Assembly (NCBI GenBank): GCA_023159155.1
Contig: JAJNNX010000043.1
Span: 310,001-374,000, forward strand
DNA length: 64,000 bases
From: Ustulina deusta
Lineage: Eukaryota; Ascomycota; Sordariomycetes; Xylariales; Xylariaceae
Reading direction: 5' to 3'
The translations under genes were made by a program, and so were the position numbers. This document shows, in pieces, positions 46,305 through 57,290 of this stretch. The notes below the pieces were generated by a model. The model searched no databases. It was given only the letters and a program-made list of their open reading frames with translations, and was not told the DNA's origin. How positions within the stretch are numbered: position 1 is the stretch's first letter; each line of letters starts with the position of its first letter.

Positions 46305-48380
46305 TTAAAGTAGATAACAAGTTTTTATAACCGCATCGTCAAAGAAATCTGGCCTGATCGATCCTATAGATATTCCAACCCTCTTATAGGATCCTCTCGA
46401 ATCATTAGCAGTCTTCTCTCCCTTCTGTCGTTCAACAAGTAACATGCAATGTGCTCCTAACTCCAGGCATTGGAAGCCACCTATTTGCGACATTAATTGC
46501 TTGTTGTCGATCACATGATCTAGTTGATATACAACCTCGCGCCTCTGTGGTTCGTATACTACAACCTGCGATCGAGACGGCTCCAAACAGTAAACATGAC
46601 GGTCGACCAGGTGCTCGAAGGAAAATGTCCCATCCGGTCCTGTTCGAGAAACAACGTCGGACCAAGAACGTTCCTCGTGACCCGGTCTCAGAAGAGGTCG
46701 CATCCGTGCGCGGACAATAATTGCAGTGACTTGAGCACCTTTTGTAATGTCCGTAAGACCAATGTCTCTGAGCGGATGTCTTCCTATCTTTCGGTCCGCC
46801 GCCAGTTCCTCCATCGGGGACCGGGATCCAATGAAGCTAAAGGAGTCACATTCCTGCTAATTTTGACTCATCTTTATTGGTATACAGACGGGAAGCGACG
46901 CCCACGACCATGAAGGTATACTTTGGCCTTGCTCTCCCAGACGATTGTGAGGCACGGGAACCTCGACACGCCAGGCCAGGTCTTCGGCAATGGTCTGCTG
47001 CCAGAGTCCTGCTAGATACTTGTTGCCACCAAATTGGTATTTTGCCGCAAGGCCTGATAGGGCGGGGAATCTGTCTTCTGGATTTGTCAGGCTGCGCTTC
47101 GTATAACCCTCAACAGTATCTTTCCAGTACGGATGCAGATCAATTCCATCAAAGCAGGCGCGGAGGAATGCCTGTGTCGTATTGGGTGCTTCGCTTGCCA
47201 TGAGAGGTTGTCCTTGCAGCTGAGAAGACTCCGTGAACGCCTGCGTTGCACACGACTAGTACATTCGCTGTGGAGTCCAGTACACGATCCTGGGTGAGAG
47301 CTTCTCTTCTTGCAAAGTCCACGCGCGAGTCGAATACGTTGCAAGCTGTTTCAGCTCATCTAAAGTTAGACTGGCCATCGACAGTCGCTGACCACCTAGG
47401 CTACACGGCTCTACAGGATACGTCCAAGCATCCCGTGGTTGAATGAGCGCAGCATCGGCATGCTCAGCTAAGACAAAGCACAGCGTAAAATAGGCATTGC
47501 TATACACCTCTGCCATCAGAATGGCTTCGCTTTCCCAGTCCTCGTTGCTGTCCTGGTTGATACAGACAGAGTCGACCCATATGAAGCGAAGGCCTACCCT
47601 CCTAACGAGGTCGATAGCGTGTTGAATCGTTTTTCGTAAGTCGGTGATTGGAAATGGCTTCTTGCGTTCGGCTATATTTGCCTTCACGGTCCTCGTGTCA
47701 GCAATCCGGCTACTTCCCCAGCAATAGCTTAGAGCGACGTATTGGACGAATTCAACATGGCGAGCATCAATAATCTGGATTTGAGTATCCGATAGAATTT
47801 GTATCAATCTTGTAGGGTTCTTTCGAGACCAGTTTAGATTGCCGCACTGGGGGTGCCTCTCGCACGCTGTGGCCCAGTCTTGTATCTCAACGCAGACGCG
47901 ATCGTCTGACGCGAGGGTAGGCAGGGCTCGCACTTCAACGTCATCAGACAGACGAAGACATAATTCGACTTGCTTGTTAAGCGGACATAATGATCCCTCG
48001 TCTCTTCGTAGACTCACTTGCAGGCGTCCTCTTTCCATTGTTGCTCAGACTGGTACTTGAAAAGCAGGTGCGCCAAGCTCTTCTACTTGGGCGACAGTCG
48101 CTTGATTAAGCAGAAAGCCACGTCGGATAAGACGGCAGGTAGCACATTTAGTTGCGCAAAAGTCTAGCTCACGGTAACTGTTATGGAAACAAACTGGTTT
48201 CGAACGAGATTCCGGCGGCAGGTGCTCGTCACAGTATCGTATCAATGCTTCAATTCTACGACAACCTTTGCACTTTGGCTGCCGATCCATCTCTTTCCTT
48301 ATGGCGCAGAACTCATCTCTCACGAGTGGAACTCCAGGGTTGGCGATTGGCTTGGTAAGCCAGGTCCAGAGGTTACTCAT
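46305..48380 (-). pseudogene. HET-domain protein with two nonsense codons
   Basis: From the ATG at 48380 one frame runs to about 46857. It has a Cys-rich N-terminus (KCKGCRRIE, CATKCATCRLI), a HET core (YVALSYCWG, DLRKTIQHAIDLVRR, LRFIWVDSVCINQD, AEVYSNAYFTLCF), RAWTLQEEKLSPR and then the distal SIPSWSWAS. The frame is broken twice: TGA at 48045-48047 and TAG at 47256-47258. The TAG falls where the family has Trp (QRMY-W-SC), so one G-to-A change (C-to-T on the other strand) explains it. A short 3' intron near 46850-46895 should join the last part (46814-46305). Domain order and length otherwise fit a full HET gene. Loss of function is likely unless readthrough occurs. Confidence 0.75.
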
Positions 48381-48890
48381 GTCACCTAGTAGGTGAATTT
48401 GAACATGGAGTTCGGAGTATCCGGTGTGTTGGTAGATTCTTCAGCTCATGGACATAGACAATATAAGTCATTATCCGGACGCGATATTTCAAATTGATTG
48501 AGCGCTTATATTTGCCGGATGATCCAGAGCAGCCGGACCGGACCATTCGAAGAAAATGGTGCAACCCCTAAGTTATATTTTAGGCTTACAGCGTTGCAGG
48601 TAATAACCGTCACATGAGGCGAAGCGTGGCATCTACTGATTACTACGCCACCACATTCGGCTATTAATAACATGTCGCAATATTCGGAGTAGGTCCTCTT
48701 GTAATCACAGGTCCACCACCACTACCGGTTGCCTACCTATGTGGCGCAGTTTCTGACGCGACTCACCCTGTTTACCTATATAGGCTTCGACTTGGCCCCG
48801 TCTAGCATGATATCTGAATCTAACATGATTATCTCAATCTGACAATAATCGCTCTTTTCAACATCCCTCTTATTTACCCATACCTTGCAG
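48381..48890. other. divergent intergenic region
   Basis: Promoter region between the HET pseudogene (-) and the small membrane protein gene (+). No gene seen. Confidence 0.4.
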
Positions 48891-49585
48891 ATGTCTCTAC
48901 TTGTAACGCGCTGTTACCACGCATTTGCCTCTCAAAACATGGACGAGGTTTGGTGGTACTTAACTCACGTGCTTGCCATCACCACCCACCTCGCGCTTCT
49001 TCTTGCAGGTATTGTGGCATTCCCAGTAGTATCCGCAGTATCCATGCCCAGCTTCGAAAAGAGCGAATTCGAATCAACAACTATTAGGGTATCCTTAGCC
49101 TGGGGTTGCGGACTCGCGGTAAGCATCGTCAGGCTTTCAAGAGAACATGAGAACCTTGAATGGCTTACAACATTTAGGGTATGCTAGGTTTAATCATCAG
49201 CTCTGTTATCTTCTCAGCTCTGCAGAAGGCCCACAAAGCTGTAGGCCACTCTGCGTACTTCCAAAGACAGGTCACGACTATAATCGGAGCTTGCGTAGCT
49301 ATGACTCTGGTGGTTGGCGATATTGTTATGGCTACAGCCTTGGGCCGTCAAGGTTCAGTTCTCTTCGGAGGACTTTGTGCTATTACAGCATTTGCTGCGT
49401 TAGTGTTGTCCTTCTGTGCTAGCAACTTTGATTGTGGGAGTATATATACTAATTTATACAAATCTTAATCAAGAATATTCACAGCGATTTCGGTAATCGC
49501 GGATATAGTCAAATTATACACGTTTGACCGAGAAGATGCAGAAGAGGACAGGCTGATGTGGGAATCGCAACGAATTGCACTCTAA
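48891..49585 (+). CDS. small multi-pass membrane protein, hypothetical
   Basis: Proposed exons 48891-49118, 49178-49433 and 49485-49585 (introns of 59 and 51 bp; the second uses a weaker GTGGGA donor) give about 194 residues. Four hydrophobic stretches are visible: HVLAITTHLALLLAGIVAF, the segment around SLAWGCGLAGMLGLIISSVI, the stretch VTTIIGACVAMTLVVG, and ITAFAALVLSFCAS. The C-terminus is charged (DREDAEEDRLMW). I recognise no family. If the second intron is not used, the protein ends at 49468. Confidence 0.5.
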
Positions 49586-51268
49586 TACGTGCATGCATAG
49601 CAATAGAAAGCCTACTAGAATTAAGCGAGGGTAATGCTATCATGCTAAGTACTCCCGCTTCACCCAGACTGCTGGATCTTGTATACCCCAGATCATTTCC
49701 GTTTTTTATAGCACACTATCATGATAAGTGTAAATCGACTGCTTGCTTAGTAATGCTCCTATTTATCTTATCGTCGTTGAAACCTGGTAAGGCTGGACCA
49801 GTGCGCCCGTCTGCGAGGGCGAAATCGTGGCTGTCGAGAACCGGTGGGCGCCAAAGCTGATGGTCATGGGCAGCGACGGGTAACTCAGAGTTCAGGTTCT
49901 CTAAATGATGTTGAAACAGATCAATACTGGAGGTGTCCTAATGGCTAACCGGGAGAATGATAAAAGGGACTAGCACGTTTCCGGAAGCCAGTCGCATACT
50001 ATATGTAAATAGCTACTCGCGTACAAAGGCAGGCAATTTACAACCCTGCCGTAAAGGGGCGAGGTATAGTTTTCAAACGAGACGACGTCAGTGAGTTGCA
50101 AGCTTCTTAGGATAAAGTATGATTGAGTGTCTAACGTTTTTAACTATCTTTTCAGTATGTAATTCGAGTTTCTCACCGCCTACTTCACGGGCTTTTGACC
50201 ACAGGCTACATATATATCGTACCTCACATAGCAACCGGATCGAACATCCTCATAAGCCTTCACCTCCAGAGAATTCAACTGCTCATCGCTCATCGAGCCC
50301 TCGACTCCGCGCTCAGTCACAAACCGCGCCAACGAAAAAATAGCCTGCATGCCGGTAGTAGTCAATTTATCTCTCGTCTCCGGCTGTCTGTCGGAGCTAA
50401 CTACGTCGCTGAGCACCGATGTCAATCCGGCGTCCATCATGTTCAGAACTAACAGCAGAAACGTTTATTTAATCAATGTATTCGTGAGCAACTTCCTTGA
50501 CTCCTGCATGTGGGCACTGTGTGCCCCGCTTTAATTGAACATGGGACGGGAGCATTGTAGTAAAACATTACCGACTGACATAGAGGGCCTCTTTGTTCTG
50601 TAAAAGCAGGAGGTATTTGTTAATGAATGGAGATGCGGCTCCCTCAACAAGCCCGAGTTTAGGCGAGACACTACAGCATGGGACTACGCCGTAAAGAAAA
50701 GGATATGGTGAATAACTCCCTTCGAAAGCGCACCGCCAGAGGCTAGTGACAGGTACTCCGTGAAGATGTCGTCGTGCATGGGTATTACGCTCATAGCACA
50801 GCGGACTTCTTACGGTAGAGTGCATCATCAAGCTCGGTTATGGCCTCATCCCTGTCAGTGCTGTTATATCATCTGAGTCATTATGAATTGACAATCTGTG
50901 TTGCCTAGGGTAGAGTTTCTTCTACACTATGGTTGGCGTTGCAAGAGTATTTTGCATAATGAGCGAAAATAGAACTGCAGATTTAGCAATAGTCTCCAGC
51001 CATATAGCATCAGTCCAGCTAGTAACTTTTGCCGGACTACGGACTTGACGAATGTCCGAACAGCTTGCAAACACTGGCCGGTTCCTAGCCAACCCCGCGA
51101 CCCGCTTCTAGACTTCAGTATGCTAGAACATCATAGACTTCACAATGGTCGTTTTGATAAATATAAATACCTTTCGAAGACTGTCACTATGGAAAAGGGA
51201 AGGAGAAGAAGAACATCACAGATACCAGCGCGTCTCTACTCTTTTCTACCATCCCAAACCAATTCACA
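49586..51268. other. intergenic region with one small candidate frame
   Basis: No supported gene apart from a minus-strand 86-codon frame (50180-50440; begins MMDAGLTSVLSDVV) whose composition is protein-like but which lacks any recognised domain. The rest is the upstream region of the flavin monooxygenase gene. Confidence 0.35.
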
Positions 51269-52543
51269 ATGTCCGGGCTCAGGGTTCTCGTCGTGGGCGC
51301 TTCAATCGCCGGCCCATCCACGGCATACTGGCTAGCTAAACTGGGCGCCAACGTCACCGTGATTGAACGGTTTCCAGAACTACGGACCGGCGGCCAAAAC
51401 GTCGACATTCGGAGCGTCGGCGTGGCAGCCATGCGCAAGATACCCGGCATGGAGGAGGCCGTGCTAGCCAACAAATACGAACTGGACGGCATGGCTTTGG
51501 TGCGCGGTGACGGGTCCTTCTACGGAACCCTCATTCCCACCGGAAACCCCGAACAGCAGTCTATCGTGTCCGAGTACGAGATCCTGCGCGGCGACTTGTC
51601 GAGGATCTTGTATGACATGACGAAGGACAACGAGAGGATCAAGTACGTCTTCAACGAGCAAGTGGCCTCGCTGAGACACCAACAAGGCGGCGACGGGCCC
51701 ATCTCTGTGGAATTCGCCAGCGGCGCGCCGCCTGCCGAGTACGATCTCGTCGTGGCATGTGATGGCGCGGCTTCACGGACACGCTCGATGGGTCTCGAGT
51801 GCAGCCTCCGAGATTACATGACGCCGGCGGGTATCTGGGGGGCGTACTTTACCGTTCCGAAAGTGATAACACAAGCACCCAACATCGGCCAGGGGTTCGG
51901 AGCCATAGGTGGCCGGACAGTGGTAGCCGGACCGGACGTCACCCCGGAGAAGAACCGCATTATGCTGATGGCTGTTCATCCCAGGGGCCAGGAGGAGCAT
52001 GCTACTGTCCCATTCCGAGAGGCGGTCAAACAAGGCGATCAATCTCTCAGGCAATTCGTCGCTCGCCACTTTGCAGACATAGGCTGGAAGACACCCGAGA
52101 TTCTCAAGCTCATGATGACCAGCGACGAGTTCTACGCCAGCGAAGTCAACACGGTGAAGCTGCCGAGCCTGCACAAAGGCCGGTTCGTCACGGTGGGCGA
52201 CGCGGGGTACTCATCTGGGCTGAGCGGCGTCGGCACCAGCCTCGCCATGGCGGGCGCCTACGTGCTCGCCGGCGAGATCAGCAAGCACGGGAATGACTAC
52301 ATTCCGGCCGCGCTGCGGGGTTACGACGCGAACATGAAGCCGCTGATCGACGGGCTGGGCCAGATGCCGTCTGTCCTTCCCCACTTCATAGGGCCGCAGA
52401 CGGCTTGGGGCGTGTGGTTGCGCAATCAGATCTTCGCGCTGATCTGCTGGACTCGCGTTCTCAACTTTGCGCAAAGATTTTTCTCTGGGGCGTTTGATAG
52501 CCCTGATAAACATCCGCTGCCGCATTACGAAAACCTCTCCTAA
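51269..52543 (+). CDS. class A FAD-dependent monooxygenase
   Basis: Single exon, 424 residues. The dinucleotide-binding motif is VVGASIAGPSTA (about 8-19), followed by the acidic end of strand 2 (VIER). The family DG motif is CDGAASR (about 165-170), and the flavin-binding GD motif is VGDAGYSSGLSGVGTSLAM (about 309-327). This order is that of PF01494-type hydroxylases, which use NAD(P)H and O2 to hydroxylate aromatic or polyketide substrates. The C-terminus is mildly hydrophobic (LRNQIFALICWTRVL) and could touch a membrane. The substrate cannot be read from sequence. A short-chain dehydrogenase on the same strand 2 kb downstream may or may not be in the same pathway. G+C is distinctly higher than its flanks. 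Confidence 0.92.
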   Translation: MSGLRVLVVGASIAGPSTAYWLAKLGANVTVIERFPELRTGGQNVDIRSVGVAAMRKIPGMEEAVLANKYELDGMALVRGDGSFYGTLIPTGNPEQQSIVSEYEILRGDLSRILYDMTKDNERIKYVFNEQVASLRHQQGGDGPISVEFASGAPPAEYDLVVACDGAASRTRSMGLECSLRDYMTPAGIWGAYFTVPKVITQAPNIGQGFGAIGGRTVVAGPDVTPEKNRIMLMAVHPRGQEEHATVPFREAVKQGDQSLRQFVARHFADIGWKTPEILKLMMTSDEFYASEVNTVKLPSLHKGRFVTVGDAGYSSGLSGVGTSLAMAGAYVLAGEISKHGNDYIPAALRGYDANMKPLIDGLGQMPSVLPHFIGPQTAWGVWLRNQIFALICWTRVLNFAQRFFSGAFDSPDKHPLPHYENLS

Positions 52544-54525
52544 CTTCGTTGGGACGGTAACGTACATATCATGGCGTTACAGACAAGAAATAGTGTGTGC
52601 CATAACCCACCTGTACCATAGAGTAGATCCGAGATAACAATACCCCTGGCATAGTTGTTCAAAGTTTCGCTTGTGTTCTGCGCAGGTGCACTTGGGTAGT
52701 TGAAGCTGCTATGCACTTGAAGCAGCTTGTTAATTAAACCGTATAATGTGTTCAAGCTGCTATAGTCGACACGAGGTTCTCGATGAACTTCAGCAACCAA
52801 CGTCGAGTTTATCGAATCGCATGATTTTTACAAGATGATCTCGTAGAGATAACGGGAGATGCGATGGCAAAACGGAGGCCCGGCCGCTACGAGCTGAGGC
52901 CGGTCAGAGCCGGCAGACTCCGTGGGACCCACCGCACCGCCACAATGAGTCAGCAGACGCTCTCGTACCGAGTTCAAAAAAGGGAACTTCTTCAACACCC
53001 AGTACGAAAATTTTGGAAAACTACAACCATTAAGAGTTTAAACGCAATCCCAAAGGGTCAATTGAATAGCCTAGTGTGCGGCGCATCGCCCAGTGCACCT
53101 AAAAGGCACAATAGCGACCTTATAGCCCTAGGCAAGAGTATAGCCAACCGAAGCACGCGAGCAATGCTACATACTTAAGCAAAAGTTTTTAAAACGCGCT
53201 CCGTTGCATAAAACAAGCATAAGATTAATCTATACTAGCTAGTAGCTAACCTAGTTAAATTAATAATTTTAAAAATAAGATTTTTCGTTATGAAAACTTA
53301 AAATAAAATAATCTATAAGTAGATAAAACACCTAAGTACACTAGAGGCCCCTTTGATCCAGGGGCAAAAAAGCCTTCGTTTTTAGGGTCTATATGAAGGA
53401 CCCCCCCTTTTCCACCCCCCTCTTCGGCCTTGTCCCATATAACGGCACCCCACTTCCCCTCGGCCTCCTTCCCACTAACCGTACGCCGCCGGTGCGCTTC
53501 GCGCGCTGCGTAGCTCCCTCCCGGCCAGAGAGGAGGGGGTGTGCCTTCTTTTTTTTAGTTGGATAGGTCTGTTGGTTCGGTAGGTCAGTCCGTATGGGTA
53601 GGTCAGTCTATATGGGTAACTACTGCGCCATGAAGCAAAAGTTTCAATAATATTCTATATCATATATGCTATCCCGCTTCCTCCGACGGTAACACCTCTT
53701 AATTCTCCCTTATGTCGATATCTTGTTTGATGGTCGCTCAGTTATGGAACCTATCGCCTAGCAACGGAACGGCCGGATATCAAATGCATGGGAGCGGTCT
53801 GTATTCACTGGCGACTGGGCTCTGCTTGTTTTGTGATCAGTGGGCGGATCTCTGCTGCGGCGCCCACTAGAACCTTGCGCGTAACTGTAGATCTCCTGAT
53901 ACCCGGTGATGAAAGTAGATCCACAGCTGGATGCGGCTCATGGTGTTCAAGGCCGGGGTTTGCGGTGTCTTAACTCCGTTACATACATAAAGTGGGTGGA
54001 CAAAAAGTTCCATCTCGTCCATATAGCCGGCAGGGGCCCCTTTGATATTCTAGATCCTATCCAAAATAAGGGAGGCATCTTGAGCTTCCTCGTTGGAGTT
54101 AAAATGCGGATATAGCCTTATTGCCGCTCGTATAGAATAGTGTTACTCGGGCTAACGGCTCCATGAGGGCATACCGGTGCTAGTTCTTTGATATAATACA
54201 GGTAAAACCGTGCCGAAGCTGGACAAAAAATCCTGTACTTACATCCTATTTCGGTCCCGGTTCTTGTTCGTCTCTTTACCGTAGGTGTGCCTTTTCCTTT
54301 TGCCCTTCTATTGCCGCTCGTATAATAAGCGATAAATACTCTCCTTATTTGCTCATCTGCTAAAAACTCGACTGATAGAATTATACACTACGGCTCAATC
54401 TGTCCAGCTACTATCAAGCAGTACACTACCTAGTTTGACATCGCAAACCAAAAACGACCTTCGTATTATCAAATTCTCGACCCTTGAAAAGAAGGGGGGG
54501 GGAAAAAAAGGAGAACGACTCAGCA
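52544..54525. other. intergenic region with decayed repeats
   Basis: No supported gene. A+T-rich sequence at about 53180-53345 follows a frame (52864-53178) that I cannot identify. A short tandem repeat of the type GGTAGGTCAGTC(C/T)(G/A)TATG lies at about 53578-53618. TTGCCGCTCGTATA occurs twice (54121 and 54311). Confidence 0.4.
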
Positions 54526-55590
54526 ATGTCGTCCTCAACGCAGCCGCTCACCTGGCTCATCACGGGCGCCTCGTCAGGCATCGGCCAGGCAATTTGCAAA
54601 GCGGCGCTCGCGGCAGGGCACAAGGTCGCGGGCGCGACGCGCGACGTCGCCAAGGCCAGCGCCGCGAACCCGGACTTTGCGGCCCGAGGCGGCATCTGGG
54701 TAACCATCGACCCCGGGCACCCGGAATCGGCGGCTGCATTCGCTGCGGCTGACAGGGAGCTCGGCGGCGTCGACGTGCTGGTCAATAATGCCGGGTATTG
54801 GTATCTTGCGGGCGTAGAAGATATGAGGTTGGGTTTTCATAATGTCTTCTCCCTTCCCATTTTCTTCCCCTTTTACGTTTCTTGAAGAGTAAAAAGAAAA
54901 AAAAAGTATTGTGTTGGGAGCTCAGGCTGATGCGAATATCTGGAGGACTATAGTGAACCGCTTCTCCGCCAGCAGATGGAGGTTAATTTTTTCGGCCCAA
55001 TGCGCGGCGTACGGACTTTGCTGCCTGCCATGCGGGCTCGTGGCCGTGGACATATCGTGTTGATTAGCAGTGGTGCTGGGTGAGTTTTTTTTTTTGTGCT
55101 CGTGTCCCTTCGAAAACGCTTCAGCTAATAAAGAGGGGGGAATAGCTTTACAGGCCGCGCCAGTCGGGGTGCGTATGCCGCAAGTAAATGGGCCTCGGAG
55201 GCGATGCACGAGGTGCTCAGCCGCGAGGTAGGGGACAAGCTCGGGATCAAGGTGCTCATCGTCGAGCCGGGCGGGTTCCGCACCACGTTCACCTCTCGGG
55301 GTGTCGTAGACGCCACTGTCAATGAAGCATACAAGGGCACGGAGCTCGACAACGCGATCACAATGGTGTCTAACTGGGACGAAGACGGCTTGAATAAGTA
55401 CTTCCGCGGAGATACTGCTAAGGCCGCACGGGCCATCCTCAACGCTATTGTTGACGGGCATGATGGGTACCTCCGCTTGGTGCTGGGACCGGACTGTGTT
55501 GCTGCGATGGAGCAGAAGATACGCGAGTTGCAGCGGGATCTAGATGCTACGCGAGAGGTTTCTATGTCTACCAACTTGGACGATGCTTAG
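54526..55590 (+). CDS. classical short-chain dehydrogenase/reductase
   Basis: Three exons (54526-54827, 54954-55079, 55146-55590; introns of 126 and 66 bp, phases consistent) encode about 290 residues. Rossmann motif TGASSGIG near residue 12; NNAG in VLVNNAGYWYL; the EPLLRQQMEVNFFGP block made by splicing; active-site Ser region HIVLISSGAGFTGR; catalytic YAASK. All canonical SDR elements are therefore present, and the enzyme should use NAD(P)(H) to oxidise or reduce an alcohol/carbonyl substrate, unknown here. The third exon requires acceptor AATAG at 55141-55145 rather than the nearby CAG, because only that choice restores GFTGRASRGAYAASK. Predicted cytosolic. Confidence 0.93.
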
Positions 55591-55759
55591 GAACTGAAGT
55601 TATTTGTGCATATAGTTATGAATTAGCGCTGAAGCTACTCAAGAGCTCCATTTTGCAAATCTCAATGACTGGGCATCTGCTACTATAAGTGTTCATCTTG
55701 GTGTAATTGTTAGCGGTGCGGCTGTGTATGCAGAGTCAACGGCTTATAATAGCCCAGCT

Positions 55760-56320
55760 TTTTTAAATATATTATTAATATTATCCAGGGCATATTTTTG
55801 CAAAAAAGCTCGTCTTTTTGATAAATCTTGCTTATTCTGTGCTTTTAGCGCTCCAGTAGGCAGCAACCTATGTTTTTATAACTAACTACAAAAGAATATA
55901 TGTTGCGGGGGGTTTTTTTCCTTATAGCTACAGTAGTTGTTTAAGTTAGTATAGCTAAAACGTTTGTGGTATGCTGCAAAGTTTCTATGTTTACATTTTG
56001 CTGCTAGGAGTCTGTATAGAGTGGTCCTTTTAAACGGGGCTAAGTGTATAGACACTACTGCGTAAATATTTATTCTACTATATCTAGGCTTATTTTAAGC
56101 TTTCTACTAGTCTAAAAGATTTTGCTTTTTTTGTTTGCTGAGGGAACGTTTTGCCTATGCAACTGAGCGCAGGTTTATGGTACCTGTTGTCAATATAGCA
56201 CCGTTCTTGGCCAGCCTATCGGCAGCCTTGTTACCTTCGATGTCTTTGTGTTCCGGAATCCACTTGACTATGACGCCCAGGCCATGCCTTGTTGCCAGAT
56301 ATACGCGATTATGAGTTTCA
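55760..56320 (-). mobile_element. LINE retrotransposon remnant (RNase H and C-terminal region)
   Basis: The minus strand reads VIVKWIPEHKDIEGNKAADR followed by LAKNGAI, a clear RNase H motif of Tad/I-like LINEs. Further on LYRLLAAKCKHRNFAAYHKRF is followed by a Cys...PPQHIFFC ending, the usual C-terminal pattern. Many stops lie between, and C-to-T-type decay is evident. No reverse transcriptase is left. Confidence 0.6.
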
Positions 56321-56573
56321 CTGATGTGTTACAACCAACAAGGAAAGGGAAGCCCATTACCACAACTGGAGTGGAGCTACACTTCCTAGATGGAAATTTG
56401 GATATAACAATAGGGTCCCGAACCGACTTGACAGAATCGACATTAAGCCCATCGATCCAGCATCACAGGCAATGCTCTCAAGAAAGATATAAGGACCATC
56501 TCCTGCTATATCTAGCCACTTATACAACAATGCTGTCCTCCAGCAAGCATAGTTACCTTCGAGTAAAACGCTG

Positions 56574-57215
56574 ATGCGGATACTAAACGTTGAATATGAT
56601 CGAGCAATCGGCTCGGTCACAGAGGTACTGCGATCTGCAAGGAGTCAAATCCAATACACGTTCGATGGCTGGACCTCAAGAGCCAACACGTCTTTCTTGG
56701 GCGTCAACGCTCATTTTGTCGACAAGAACGGGAAACAATGGGACTTCTTGCTCGCCTTACCCCTCTGATAAAGCGCCATACTGGCCAAGCTCTCGCCGAC
56801 GAGGTGGCCGATACCTTGTCGTATTTTGGTACAGAAGATCGGTATGTAATCTCGCCTCTAGTAATGCTCATCGCGAAACTCATATTTTATAGGACTGGGT
56901 ACTTCACGCTCGCTAACGCGACAAATAATGATACTGCTGTTGAATTCCAACTCAGCTTAATCTGGATGACCTAACAGCATACCGCAAACGTGGACCCTCG
57001 GAAAGCTTCATAATATTGGCGTTTTTATACGGAGCAGTAGCCAGATCCAAGAGGAATTTTTCAGGGCACAGATATCCATCGATCCAGAAAATACCCCTTT
57101 GGCGTGGGTTCACAATGTCTGCACGCGATGGCAGTCAGACGAGGCGATGGCAGCTCGTGCCCTCGAGAAAAGACAAGCTATCAACAGGATGTTATTACAG
57201 GTTATCGAAGAGAAC
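56574..57215 (+). mobile_element. hAT-family transposase remnant
   Basis: [20 protein letters not shown], then HFVDKNG and LLALPL match the hAT core. IKRHTGQALADEVADTLSYF, an intron-like GTATGT...TTATAG stretch, and GYFTLANATNNDTAV follow in another frame, and later LHNIGVFIRSSSQIQEEFF and TRWQSDEAMAARALEKR. At least two frameshifts or stops are present. No terminal repeats were identified. Confidence 0.65.
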
Positions 57216-57290
57216 TGACCTGATATCCAAAACCAGTCTTGATCCAAAACTAACGTCTAGCAACGGTGTATCTGCTCCATGAACAAGGGT

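Noticed and set aside
51799..52296. 165-codon alternative plus-strand frame
   Set aside because: Out-of-frame shadow of the flavin monooxygenase; composition is Arg/His-rich and no motif is present.
56357..56620. Minus-strand frame as extension of the LINE
   Set aside because: I could not see reverse transcriptase or RNase H motifs in it, so the LINE remnant was ended at about 56320.
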